From Bradyrhizobium sp. CB1015 (GTDB taxonomy: Bacteria > Pseudomonadota > Alphaproteobacteria > Rhizobiales > Xanthobacteraceae), in the NCBI RefSeq assembly GCF_025200925.1, contig NZ_CP104174.1:124001-188000 (forward strand): a DNA stretch of 64,000 nucleotides, written 5' to 3'. Within the stretch, counting starts at the first letter, position 1; every line of letters starts with the position of its first letter. Under the pieces are notes generated by a model, which saw only the letters and a program-made list of their open reading frames with translations, made no database searches and was not told where the DNA came from. A program made the translations under genes and the position numbers. Shown here piece by piece: positions 38,409 through 49,487 of this stretch.

Positions 38409-40975
38409 GCGCAGCAGTCGAACCGTTCGCGAAGCCGAACGCCGTCGCGCTGTCGCTGCGCTACGCCTTGCGCGAATTGCGCGGTGGCCTGCGCGGCTTC
38501 TACGTCTTCATCGCCTGCATCGCGCTCGGCGTGATGGCGATTGCCGGCGTCGGCTCGGTGTCCGCGAGCCTGAGCGATGGTCTCGCGCGCGAGGGCCGCA
38601 CACTGCTCGGCGGCGACGTCTCCTTCGTCCTGTTCCAGCGCGAGGCCAAGCCGGAAGAGGTCGCGTTCCTGCGCTCGCGCGGCACGCTGTCGACCGCTGC
38701 GACCTTGCGCGGCATGGCGCGTTCGGCTGACGGCAAGCTGGCGCTGGTCGAGATGAAGGCGGTCGATAACACCTATCCGATGCTGGGACAGCTGACGCTG
38801 GCGCCGCCCCTGCCGATGGCCGATCTGCTCGCGATGCGTGACGGCGCGTTCGGCGCCGCCGCCGATCCGACGCTGCTGGCGCGGCTTTCTCTCAAGACCG
38901 GCGACCGCGTCACGATCGGGTCCGCAACGTTCCAGATCCGCTCCACGGTCGAGACCGAGCCCGACAAGCTCGCCGGCGGCATCGGCTTCGGGCCGCGCTT
39001 TTTGATCAGCGAGGCGGGCTTGCGCGCCACCGGCCTGATCCAGCCCGGCAGCCTGGTGCGCTGGGCCTACCGGGTCAAGCTGCCCGAGACTGCGAACAAC
39101 GAGCGCGCCACCGAAGCCTTCATCGCGGATGCGCGGAGCGCCGCGCCGCAGGCCGGCTGGGAGATCCGCAGCCGCTCCAATGCCTCGCCGCAGCTCGAGC
39201 GCAACATCAACCGCTTCACGCAGTTCCTCACCCTGGTCGGCCTTGCCGCGCTGCTGGTCGGCGGCGTCGGCGTGGCCAATGCCGTCAAGAGCCATATCGA
39301 CCGCAAGCTCGAGGTGATCGCCGCCTTCAAGGCTGTCGGCGCCACCGGCCGCGACGTGTTCGGCATCTATTTGGCGCAAGTGGTCCTGCTGGCGGCGATC
39401 GGGTCCGTGATCGGCCTTGCGCTCGGCGCCGCGATGCCCTTTGCCATCGTTGGCCTGTTCGGCAAGCTGTTGCCGCTGCCGGTGGTGCCCGCCGTGCATG
39501 CCGACGAGCTCGCGCTGTCCTTCGTCTACGGCCTCCTCACCGCGCTCGCCTTTGGCCTGTGGCCGCTCGGGCGCGTGCACGACGTGCCGGTGGCCGCGCT
39601 GTTTCGCGACACCATCAGCTCCGAATGGCACCGGCCGCGTGCGAGCTATCTCGTGTTCATGGGGGTCGTGATCGCACTCCTCATCGCGGTCGTGATCGGC
39701 CTGTCGTTCGACAAGCGCATCGCCGCGGTGTTCGTGGCCTCCTCGGTGGTCGTGTTCGCCTTGCTGCGCGGCATCGCCGCCCTGCTGATGGCGATCGCAC
39801 GACGGCTGCCGCGGACGCGGCTGCCGATGCTGCGGCTGGCCATCGCCAACATCCACCGGCCTGGCGCGCTGACGCCCTCGGTCGTGCTGTCGCTGGGGCT
39901 CGGGCTCGCCGTGCTCGTCACCATCACCCAGATCGACGGCAATCTGCGCCGGCAGTTTCTGGCAGCGCTCCCCGACCAGGCACCCTCGTTCTTCTTCATC
40001 GACATTCCGAGCGCGCAGGCCGAGCAATTCGACGCCTATCTGCACCGGATCGCGCCCGGCGCCAGGATCGAGGACGTGCCGATGCTGCGCGGGCGCATCG
40101 TCGCCGCGCGCGGGGTGCGCGCCGAGGAGCTCAAGCCCACCACCGATTCCGAATGGGTGCTGCAGAGCGACCGCGGCCTGACCTACACCGCCGAGCTGCC
40201 GAAGGGCTCCAAGGTGGTCGAGGGCGAGTGGTGGCGCGCCGATTATTCCGGCCCGCCGCTGGTCTCGATGGAGAAGAAGATCGCCGACGGACTCGGCCTC
40301 AAGCTCGGCGACGAGGTGGTGGTCAACGTGCTCGGCCGCGACATCCCGGCGAAGATCAGCAATTTGCGCACGATCGACTGGCAGGGGCTCGGCATCAATT
40401 TCGTCCTGGTGTTCTCGCCCAACGCCTTCAAGGGCGCGCCGCACACCCACATCGCGACGCTGACGGAAGCGGGCGGAAATGCGGCGGGCGACGGCAAGAT
40501 CATCAAGGAGGTCGCCGACGCCTATCCGATGGTGACGAGCGTGCGCGTTCGCGAGGTGATGGAAACGGTCGGCTCGGTCGTGACCAATCTGGCACTGGCG
40601 ATCCGCGGCGCCAGCGCCGTGACCCTGATCTCGGCGATCCTGGTCCTGGGCGGGGCGCTCGCCGCCGGCCACCGCCACCGGGTCTATGACGCGGTGATCC
40701 TGAAGACCCTGGGCGCGACGCGGCTGCGGCTGCTCGGCGCCTATGCCCTCGAATACCTCCTGATCGGCCTTGCCACCGCGGTGTTCGGGGTGATCGCAGG
40801 CAGCATCGCGGCCTGGATGATCGTGACGCGGCTGATGACGCTGAGCTTCGTCTGGCAGGCCGGCAGCGCCGCCGGCGTGGTCGCGGCCGCGCTGGTCGTC
40901 ACCGTCGGGCTCGGGCTTGCCGGCACGCTGCTGGCTTTGAACAAGAAGCCCGCGACGGTGTTGCGAAATTTGTGA
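38405..40975 (+). CDS. FtsX-like permease (YbbP family)
   Basis: An 856-residue inner-membrane permease with the double FtsX arrangement: a first helix near the N-terminus (GFYVFIACIALGVMAIAGVG, about 32-51), three helices around 265-390, a central pair around 410-460, another helix near 495 and a final set from about 735 to 850. Large periplasmic segments lie between. This ten-helix layout with two FtsX domains fits YbbP rather than the four-helix MacB type. It is translated from an ATGA overlap with the ATPase gene. Substrate unknown. Confidence 0.88.
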   Translation: MSAAVEPFAKPNAVALSLRYALRELRGGLRGFYVFIACIALGVMAIAGVGSVSASLSDGLAREGRTLLGGDVSFVLFQREAKPEEVAFLRSRGTLSTAATLRGMARSADGKLALVEMKAVDNTYPMLGQLTLAPPLPMADLLAMRDGAFGAAADPTLLARLSLKTGDRVTIGSATFQIRSTVETEPDKLAGGIGFGPRFLISEAGLRATGLIQPGSLVRWAYRVKLPETANNERATEAFIADARSAAPQAGWEIRSRSNASPQLERNINRFTQFLTLVGLAALLVGGVGVANAVKSHIDRKLEVIAAFKAVGATGRDVFGIYLAQVVLLAAIGSVIGLALGAAMPFAIVGLFGKLLPLPVVPAVHADELALSFVYGLLTALAFGLWPLGRVHDVPVAALFRDTISSEWHRPRASYLVFMGVVIALLIAVVIGLSFDKRIAAVFVASSVVVFALLRGIAALLMAIARRLPRTRLPMLRLAIANIHRPGALTPSVVLSLGLGLAVLVTITQIDGNLRRQFLAALPDQAPSFFFIDIPSAQAEQFDAYLHRIAPGARIEDVPMLRGRIVAARGVRAEELKPTTDSEWVLQSDRGLTYTAELPKGSKVVEGEWWRADYSGPPLVSMEKKIADGLGLKLGDEVVVNVLGRDIPAKISNLRTIDWQGLGINFVLVFSPNAFKGAPHTHIATLTEAGGNAAGDGKIIKEVADAYPMVTSVRVREVMETVGSVVTNLALAIRGASAVTLISAILVLGGALAAGHRHRVYDAVILKTLGATRLRLLGAYALEYLLIGLATAVFGVIAGSIAAWMIVTRLMTLSFVWQAGSAAGVVAAALVVTVGLGLAGTLLALNKKPATVLRNL

Positions 40976-41254
40976 CAAATTGAAGCGGCGGATCGAGCCG
41001 GGCGGAATCGCCCCGGTTTCCGCGATTAACCACGCTGCTCGTCAGCTTCGCGTCAGGATTGCCGCCAAGGGCGACATTCAGCCGCGCGTGGAAGGTTGCA
41101 GCGAATGTGTTAGTTTCCCACATATCGAATGGGTCGGAGCCCCGATTGTGAGCCAAAATTTAGTCGGCTGGCAGCGGTCTCCGAGATAGAGTTTGACGAA
41201 CCGGCGGCATGGCGACCCTCATGCCGGACCGGACCAACCAACGGGAATTCGACC

Positions 41255-42046
41255 ATGTCGGACCTAGACCGTAACTACGCTTCTCCTTTCGGCAGGGCCG
41301 CCGGGCGTGTTGACGCCGCGACGGTCGATGCCGGCCTGCGCGCCTATATGCTGCGCATCTACAACTACATGAGCATTGGCCTGGCCGTCACCGGCCTTGC
41401 CGCGCTCGGCGTCTACATGGCCGCCGTGACCGACGTTCCGACGGCTGACGCCGTCCGCGTCGGCAAGCTGTTCCTGACACCGTTCGGCTATGCCATGTTC
41501 GTCAGCCCCCTGAAGTGGCTGTTCATGCTCGCGCCGCTCGCGATGGTGTTCGTGATCTCGGCGGGCATCAACCGTCTGGCGCCCTCGACCGCCCAGATCC
41601 TGTTCTGGGTGTTCGCGGCGCTGATGGGCATCTCGCTGTCGTCGATCTTCCTGGTGTTCACGCACACCTCGATCGTGCGCGTGTTCTTCATCACCGCGGC
41701 GACCTTCGGTGCGCTCAGCCTCTACGGCTACACCACCAAGCGTGACCTGACCGGGATGGGCTCGTTCCTGTTCATGGGCCTGATCGGCATCATCATCGCC
41801 AGCCTGGTGAACCTGTTCCTCGCGAGCTCGATGCTGCAGTTCATCGTCTCGGTGGTCGGCGTGCTGGTGTTCGCGGGCCTCACCGCCTGGGACACCCAGC
41901 GGCTGAAGAACGACTACATCTACGGCTACGCTTCGGCCGGCGGTGACATCGCAGAGCGTGCGGCCATCACCGGCGCGCTGTCGCTGTACCTGAACTTCAT
42001 CAACCTGTTCACGCTGCTGCTGCAGCTCCTCGGCCAGCGCGACTAA
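41255..42046 (+). CDS. Bax inhibitor-1 / YccA family membrane protein
   Basis: A 263-residue protein with seven transmembrane helices, first about residue 35-60 and last about 235-255. The start MSDLDRNYASPFGRAAGRVD, LRAYMLRIYNYMSIGLAVTG and the C-terminal helix YLNFINLFTLLLQLLGQRD are typical of the bacterial BI-1 (YbhL/YccA) group, thought to form pH-sensitive calcium-leak channels. ATG 41255 was selected because the family starts there; the upstream 279-bp gap is leader sequence with no other gene seen. A clear terminator follows. Confidence 0.93.
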   Translation: MSDLDRNYASPFGRAAGRVDAATVDAGLRAYMLRIYNYMSIGLAVTGLAALGVYMAAVTDVPTADAVRVGKLFLTPFGYAMFVSPLKWLFMLAPLAMVFVISAGINRLAPSTAQILFWVFAALMGISLSSIFLVFTHTSIVRVFFITAATFGALSLYGYTTKRDLTGMGSFLFMGLIGIIIASLVNLFLASSMLQFIVSVVGVLVFAGLTAWDTQRLKNDYIYGYASAGGDIAERAAITGALSLYLNFINLFTLLLQLLGQRD

Positions 42047-42071
42047 GCGACAGGCCCGAGAGAACGACACG

Positions 42072-42100
42072 AACCCCGGCCGCGAGGCCGGGGTTTTTGT
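42072..42100 (+). terminator. Rho-independent terminator after the BI-1 gene
   Basis: CCCCGGC-CGCGAG-GCCGGGG stem-loop followed by TTTTT, 28 bp beyond the stop. Confidence 0.9.
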
Positions 42101-42120
42101 TTGGGCCCGTGGCCTCTCCT

Positions 42121-42208
42121 CGTCATTGCGAGGAGCCCTTGCGACGAAGCAATCCAGAGTCCCTCCGCGGATGCATTTCTGGATTGCTTCGCTGCGCTCG
42201 CAATGACG
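42121..42208. repeat. Palindromic repeat, family F (cgtcattgcgaggagc type)
   Basis: CGTCATTGCGAGGAGC and GAAGCAATCCAGA on the left are inverted as TCTGGATTGCTTC and CGCTCGCAATGACG on the right. It lies between the BI-1 terminator and the GNAT gene. Confidence 0.85.
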
Positions 42209-42264
42209 GGGTGGAGGCGGCGGAACCCCTTCCAGCAGCTGCGGGAAGACTCTAATCTTCCTCC

Positions 42265-42795
42265 ATGTCCGCACCCGATATCAGGCCCGCCACCGAGGCC
42301 GACCTTCCCGCCATCACCGCCATCTACCAGCAGGCCGTCCGCGAGGGCACGGCGACGTTCGAGCTGGAGCCGCCCGACCTCTCGGAGATGACGCGCCGCT
42401 ATCGCGCGCTGATCGACGGCGGCTACCCCTATTTCGTCGCCATGCTGGACGGGCGCGTGGCCGGCTATGCCTATGCCGGCGCCTACCGGCCGCGGCCGGC
42501 CTATCGTTTCACGGTCGAGAACTCGATCTATCTCGACCCGTCCTTCCACCGCCGCGGCGTCGGCTCAATGCTGCTGGAACGGCTGGTCGCCGAATGCGAG
42601 GCGCGCGGCTTCCGCCAGATGATCGCGGTGATCGGCGATTCCGCCAATGCCGGATCGATCGGCGTGCACACAAGGTGCGGCTTCAAGATGATCGGCACGC
42701 ATCCCAATGTCGGGCTGAAATTCGGCCGCTGGCTGGACACCGTGATGATGCAGCGCGACCTCGGCGAGGGGGCAAGCACGGTGCCGAGGAAGTAG
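42265..42795 (+). CDS. GNAT N-acetyltransferase (phosphinothricin acetyltransferase-like)
   Basis: A 176-residue GNAT enzyme. IRPATEADLPAITAIYQQAV at the N-terminus, EPPDLSEMTRRYRAL, the acetyl-CoA-binding HRRGVGSMLLERLV (about 92-105) and SIGVHTRCGFKMIGTHPNVG near the C-terminus follow the Pat/Bar and YncA pattern. Such enzymes acetylate phosphinothricin, methionine sulfoximine or related amines; the native substrate here is unknown. Stands alone on the plus strand between two palindromic repeats. Confidence 0.9.
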   Translation: MSAPDIRPATEADLPAITAIYQQAVREGTATFELEPPDLSEMTRRYRALIDGGYPYFVAMLDGRVAGYAYAGAYRPRPAYRFTVENSIYLDPSFHRRGVGSMLLERLVAECEARGFRQMIAVIGDSANAGSIGVHTRCGFKMIGTHPNVGLKFGRWLDTVMMQRDLGEGASTVPRK

Positions 42796-42804
42796 GGCCG
42801 TCTC

Positions 42805-42892
42805 GTGGCCCGGATGGAGCGCAGCGCAATCCGGGATAGCTCTGTCCGCGGATGCAGCGGTCCCGGATTGCGCTGCGCTCCATCCGGGCTAC
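42805..42892. repeat. Palindromic repeat, family B
   Basis: GTGGCCCGGATGGAGCGCAG and the inverted GCGCTCCATCCGGGCTAC. Close match to 19243-19329, with a different centre. Confidence 0.85.
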
Positions 42893-42927
42893 GAAGCTCT
42901 GCCCAACCTACGGCACCTCTCGTGCCG

Positions 42928-43299
42928 CTACACCACCGCCAATTTCCGATCGATCACCAGCAGCACGCGCTCGAGCTCGTGGCCGCGGCGCAGGATCAGG
43001 CCGGTCGCCGAGATCACGCTGTACATGCCCTGCTTGCGCGCGAGGCGCGGGTCCTTCTCGATGCGATAGATCGGCACTTCGGAGGCACGACGATAGACCG
43101 AGAACACGGCCCGGTCCTTCAGGAAGTCGATGGCATAGTCGCGCCACTCGCCGTCGGCGACCATGCGGCCGTAGAGATTGAGAATCCGGTGCAGCTCGAG
43201 CCGGTTGAAGGTCACCCGGTTCGGCTGCGCATGCGCCGCGGCGGGACGCGCCGCCGCGCGCTGCTCGCTCGGGTCGGCATCCTCCGACGTCAGACTCAT
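42928..43299 (-). CDS. DUF2794 protein
   Basis: A 123-residue soluble protein. After a variable Ala-rich N-terminus (about 1-27), the core VTFNRLELHRILNLYGRMVA, EWRDYAIDFLKDRAVFSVYR and ASEVPIYRIEKDPRLARKQG are the hallmarks of DUF2794, a family almost confined to Alphaproteobacteria with no known role. The C-terminus VLLVIDRKLAVV is also conserved. No operon partner is adjacent; a 580-bp gap upstream contains the candidate small RNA. Confidence 0.9.
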   Translation of the reverse strand: MSLTSEDADPSEQRAAARPAAAHAQPNRVTFNRLELHRILNLYGRMVADGEWRDYAIDFLKDRAVFSVYRRASEVPIYRIEKDPRLARKQGMYSVISATGLILRRGHELERVLLVIDRKLAVV

Positions 43300-43555
43300 G
43301 GGAAGCGCCTCCTCATCGCACGGCTATGACCCGCGTCCGCGAAGACCGTCCCCGGAACCGCGTTCATGACAATTCCATGATTGCGCCAACCGTTCCGCAC
43401 CGCAAGGGGCTCAACCGGTCGAATCGACACCGTATCTGGGCACACGCAAGGGTGGAACTCCGTCGCGGCAAACCGTCACGGGATCGTTAGCAGGAATCAT
43501 AGTATCGCCGCTTTTCCGCCAACCGCCCGCCGCCCTGCATTGCGAAAAGACTGAT

Positions 43556-43670
43556 GTGCGTTGACCCGGTCCTTTCGGTTCCGGATTCCTCAGCCCCCAG
43601 CCCCCCGGGGTCGAACAGGATCGGGTCTGTACGCACGACAAGGAGGGCCAACGCAAGTTGGTCCTTTTTT
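43556..43670 (+). ncRNA. Candidate structured small RNA with its own terminator
   Basis: The transcript would fold into a rod: GTGCGT (43556-43561) pairs with ACGCAC (43631-43636), GACCCGGTCCT (43563-43573) with AGGATCGGGTC (43617-43627, one G-U pair), and TTCG with CGAA further in, giving about 21 bp with small bulges around a 34-nt C-rich loop. A separate intrinsic terminator follows at once. No protein gene is credible here: the opposite-strand open frame across 43487-43843 has no recognisable protein features. I cannot assign it to a known RNA family. Promoter and exact 5' end are unknown. The rest of the 43300-43879 gap holds only a partial repeat. Confidence 0.55.
43640..43670 (+). terminator. 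Intrinsic terminator of the candidate small RNA
   Basis: AAGGA-GGG-CCAAC / GCAA / GTTGG-TCCTT stem (bulged) with a GCAA tetraloop and six T at the end. Confidence 0.8.
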
Positions 43671-43731
43671 GTTTGTGTCGGGATGTTTCCGGCGCGGTCT
43701 CTCTCCGAACATCCGGGCGGCGACTCTCTCC

Positions 43732-43778
43732 CCTCATCCTGAGGGCCGCGCTCTTCGCGCGGCGTCTCGAAGGATGAA
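43732..43778. repeat. Partial palindromic repeat, family D
   Basis: CCTCATCCTGAGGGCCGCG followed by CGCGCGGCGTCTCGAAGGATGA; about one third of the full element at 51816-51914. Confidence 0.65.
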
Positions 43779-43879
43779 GACCGAGCTGCATCAGCGGGGC
43801 CTTTCATGGTTCGAAACGCGCGCAAGGGCGCGCTCCTCACCATTGAGGGTCGAGAGCAGAGTGCGACGCTGGAAAAATA

Positions 43880-44656
43880 TCAATGCAGCGACGTGTACGC
43901 CGCACCTAACATCGGGCCCGGTCTCTCGCGGCTGCCGTCCTGGACGTAGACCACCGCGCCATCGACGCCGTCGCGCGTGAGATTCTCGATCGGCACCGTC
44001 CAGCTCTCCGGACGGCCGGTCCAGTCGCCGACCTTGAGCAGGTTGCGCACCACGTTGTGATAGGTGACCTGCTGTCCGCGATTCTCGCCGCGGGTGATCG
44101 CAATCGGCACCGACTTGGCGATCGAGCAGATCCAGACCTCACCGTGCGAGACCGTGGGCTCCTTGCTTGCGGCCACGGACACGTTGATCTGCTTGCCCGA
44201 GAGCGACATCGTCACCGGCACGCTCATCACGCCGTTGCCCTTGTCGGTCTTCCCGATCGCGTTCTCGATGCCGGCGCGATCGCTGCCGATGACATGCGTG
44301 GAGCCGTTGACCACGACCTGCGGCGTGTAGACCTCGCGGTCGCCGCGCATGCGCGAATAGGCACGCTGCCGTGCAGAGAAGCGCGAATCCGCCAGCGTAT
44401 CCTTCCAGCCGAGATAATCCCAATAATCGATCGGCATGCTCAGCGCGATGACCGAGGGATCCTTGGAGAGATCGCCGATGATCTGGTCGGCGGGCGGGCA
44501 GGAGGAGCAGCCCTGCGAGGTGAACAATTCGACGACGGCGCGGGGATCAGCCTCGGCGGGACGAATGACGGCGATGATCGCACATATGCCGAGAGCTCCC
44601 GACCAGAGGGCACCGGACCAACGTGGAATCAGATGGGAAGCCGTCATTGTCGTCAT
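43880..44656 (-). CDS. DUF1223 secreted thioredoxin-fold protein
   Basis: A 258-residue protein with an N-terminal signal (about 15-36, ALWSGALGICAIIAVIRPAEA) and the DUF1223 core: VVELFTSQGCSSCPPADQII with a CxxC pair (C50, C53), IDYWDYLGWKDTLADSRFSA, and YTPQVVVNGSTHVIGSDR. The fold is thioredoxin-like, with an exported location and a possible redox role, but no substrate is known. It lies convergent to no partner and upstream of nothing on its strand; acnA ends 230 bp away. Confidence 0.9.
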   Translation of the reverse strand: MTTMTASHLIPRWSGALWSGALGICAIIAVIRPAEADPRAVVELFTSQGCSSCPPADQIIGDLSKDPSVIALSMPIDYWDYLGWKDTLADSRFSARQRAYSRMRGDREVYTPQVVVNGSTHVIGSDRAGIENAIGKTDKGNGVMSVPVTMSLSGKQINVSVAASKEPTVSHGEVWICSIAKSVPIAITRGENRGQQVTYHNVVRNLLKVGDWTGRPESWTVPIENLTRDGVDGAVVYVQDGSRERPGPMLGAAYTSLH

Positions 44657-44809
44657 ATCGAACGCCGCACACCGTTGCTCTGAGGGGAAATCTTATCGCC
44701 GGATGGTCACCGTAGTCTTACGGGGCGCGGTACATTCATCCATCCGGGCCACCGTCCAAGGGGTGGTTTTCCGCCGGGCGGGCCCATCTGAAGCGTACCG
44801 CAAACGCGC

Positions 44810-44836
44810 GAAGGCGGCCTTTGATAGGCCGCCTTC
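44810..44836 (-). terminator. Hairpin downstream of acnA
   Basis: GAAGGCGGCCT-ATCAA/TTGAT-AGGCCGCCTTC gives an 11-bp perfect stem with a 5-nt loop, about 50 bp after the acnA stop. It lacks a T tract on either strand, so termination efficiency is uncertain. Confidence 0.55.
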
Positions 44837-44886
44837 GTTAATGCTTCTACTCACTTCGCAGTGAGCCATCGTTCACAAATCCGCGC

Positions 44887-47607
<2,721 letters not shown>

Positions 47608-47630
47608 GTAGGAGATCCCAATTGTTAGTT

Positions 47631-47646
47631 ATACCCGGCAGGGTAT
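47631..47646. promoter_or_regulatory. Palindrome in the acnA leader
   Basis: ATACCC-GGCA-GGGTAT, perfect 6-bp arms, 23 bp upstream of the acnA ATG. Could be a repressor operator (iron or carbon control would make sense) or an RNA hairpin. It does not fit the Irr box or RirA box as I know them. Confidence 0.4.
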
Positions 47647-47824
47647 TTTAACACCGTCAGCGTATCAGGCTGGGCCGCTTGCAGGGGCAGGTTGAGTTGC
47701 TGCATCAAGTAGTTCCGGGCTTATAGAAGCTTTCTAACCGCGCCGCCACAGCCACTATCGTGCCGCAGCAATCCGCGAGCCAAAAATTCCCATGCGCTAC
47801 CCCAAGATTTCCTGAGGCCTGGCT

Positions 47825-48451
47825 GTGAGCGGATTGAATCAAGGCGACATGCGGCTGTGGGGTCACGGGCTCAGATGCGTGCGCGGCGGACGCGAGGTGT
47901 TCGCCGGGCTCGATTTCGCGGCCAGTTCGGGCGAGGCCGTCGCGGTCGTCGGCCGCAATGGATCGGGCAAGACCTCGCTGCTGCGGCTGATCGCGGGCCT
48001 GCTCGTTCCCGCCGGCGGGACGATCGCGCTGGACGGGGGCGATGGCGAGCTGACCCTGGCGGAGCAGTGCCACTATCTCGGCCATCGCGATGCCCTGAAG
48101 CCGGCGCTGAGCGTTGCCGAAAACCTGACGTTTTGGGCTGATTTTCTCGGCGGCGAGCGTTTTGATGCGGCTGAAAGCCTCGCCAAGGTCGGCCTCGCCC
48201 ATGCCACCCATCTGCCCGCCGGATTCCTGTCCGCAGGGCAGCGCCGCCGGCTCTCGCTAGCCCGGCTGCTGACGGTCCGCCGCCCGGTCTGGCTCTTGGA
48301 CGAGCCGACCAATGCGCTTGATGTAGCCGGTCAGGACATGTTCGCGGGCCTGATGCGCGAGCATCTGGCCGCCGGCTGCATGATCATCGCGGCGACGCAT
48401 GCCCCGCTCGGCGTCGATTCGCGGGAGCTGCGGATCGGGGGTGCGGCGTGA
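47825..48451 (+). CDS. ccmA: Heme exporter ATPase CcmA
   Basis: ATPase of the CcmABCD complex, which releases heme-loaded CcmE during cytochrome c maturation (called cycV in Bradyrhizobium). The 208-residue protein has Walker [19 protein letters not shown] (about 40-57), the signature [15 protein letters not shown] (about 137-151) and Walker [14 protein letters not shown] (about 156-168). The start is GTG at 47825 (MSGLNQG). A large palindromic repeat separates it from ccmB. Confidence 0.94.
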   Translation: MSGLNQGDMRLWGHGLRCVRGGREVFAGLDFAASSGEAVAVVGRNGSGKTSLLRLIAGLLVPAGGTIALDGGDGELTLAEQCHYLGHRDALKPALSVAENLTFWADFLGGERFDAAESLAKVGLAHATHLPAGFLSAGQRRRLSLARLLTVRRPVWLLDEPTNALDVAGQDMFAGLMREHLAAGCMIIAATHAPLGVDSRELRIGGAA

Positions 48452-48499
48452 TTCCGGGGCACCCTCAGCTTTCCGAGCGGCTGGCCTTCGCTCTCTCAG

Positions 48500-48672
48500 T
48501 TCCCTCCCCCCTTGTGGGGGAGGGTCAGGGAGGGGGTGCCGCGCGACGCGGCCTCTCGGCTCTAGCCTTTCGGAAGCGGCCGCTCTGTTGCTGCAGACGC
48601 ACCGAAAACGAGCATTTCGCCCGGGGCTACCCCCTTCCCCCGCCCTCCCCCACAAGGGGGGAGGGAGCGCAG
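48500..48672. repeat. Palindromic repeat, family E, between ccmA and ccmB
   Basis: CCCTCCCCCCTTGTGGGGGA and AGGGAGGGGG on the left, CCCCCTTCCCCC, CCCTCCCCCAC and AAGGGGGGAGGGAGCG on the right. Same family as 53381, 53817, 55203 and 60703. Confidence 0.85.
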
Positions 48673-48727
48673 TTTGCCCGTGGCGCGAGCCGGGCATGCA
48701 GGGGCGCGGCCTCGAAGGGAGCCCCCC

Positions 48728-49396
48728 ATGACCGCCCTCGCCGCCCTCATCCGCCGGGACATCCGGATTGCGCTCCGCGTCGGCGGCGGAGCGCTGATCG
48801 GGGTCTTGTTCTTCCTGACTGTGGTGGTGCTGATGCCGTTCGCGGTCGGGCCGGATCTGGCGCTGCTGTCGCGGCTCGGACCCGCGATCCTCTGGCTCGG
48901 CGCGCTGCTGGCCAGCCTGCTGACCCTCGACCGGCTGTTCATGGCCGACCACGAGGACGGCTCGCTGGATCTGATCACGATGAGCCGGACACCGCTGGAA
49001 CTCGCCTGCGCGGCCAAGGCGCTGGCGCATTGGCTGGCCGCCGGTCTGCCGCTGATTGTCGCAACCCCCGTGCTCGGCCTGTTGCTCAACCTCGACATGG
49101 TCGCCACGGCGGCGGTGGCGCTGACGCTGCTGGCGGGCACCCCGGCGCTGACCTTCACCGGCATGATCGGCGCGGCGCTGGCGGTGACGCTGCATCGCGG
49201 TGGGCTGTTGATGGCCGTCCTCGTGCTGCCGCTGTCGATTCCCGTGCTGATTTTCGGGGTTGCGGCCTCGCAGGCGGTGATCGTCGGCCCGATGACGTTC
49301 GGCGCGCCGTTCTCGATCCTGTGCGCGCTGTCCCTGGTCAGCCTCGTGATCGGCCCGTTCGCGGCGGCGGCGAGCCTGCGCCATGGGCTCGATTGA
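48728..49396 (+). CDS. ccmB: Heme exporter permease CcmB
   Basis: Six-helix membrane subunit of CcmABCD (cycW in Bradyrhizobium). The 222-residue protein starts MTALAALIRRDIRIALRVGG at 48728, preceded by AAGGGAG; an in-frame start at 48674 is repeat sequence. Helices run about 22-45, 52-72, 98-120, 125-150, 158-182 and 193-217. LDRLFMADHEDGSLDLI is the typical cytosolic loop. The repeat upstream may uncouple its expression from ccmA. Confidence 0.94.
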   Translation: MTALAALIRRDIRIALRVGGGALIGVLFFLTVVVLMPFAVGPDLALLSRLGPAILWLGALLASLLTLDRLFMADHEDGSLDLITMSRTPLELACAAKALAHWLAAGLPLIVATPVLGLLLNLDMVATAAVALTLLAGTPALTFTGMIGAALAVTLHRGGLLMAVLVLPLSIPVLIFGVAASQAVIVGPMTFGAPFSILCALSLVSLVIGPFAAAASLRHGLD

Positions 49397-49487
49397 GATG
49401 GGCTCGGCCGACCTTGACCCCGATCAACTTTCGCCACGGACTTTCGTGCTGATTGCCTGAGCGGCCCCCGGTGATTATCAGGATACC

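Noticed and set aside
38138..40978. A 946-codon open frame antisense to the ABC ATPase and permease genes
   Set aside because: It mirrors the real genes exactly, is extremely rich in Arg, Gln, His and Ala, has no domains, and arises from GC-rich third positions. The sense-strand proteins have clear families.
43556..43670. 4.5S (SRP) RNA or 6S RNA identity for the small-RNA candidate
   Set aside because: The conserved SRP apical motif (GGAAGGAAGCAGCC-type) is absent on both strands and the size and loop do not fit what I know of 6S RNA, so no family is assigned.
43487..43843. A 118-codon minus-strand open frame across the small-RNA candidate
   Set aside because: Composition is not protein-like, it crosses a dispersed repeat, and the DNA is better explained by the RNA stem and terminator.
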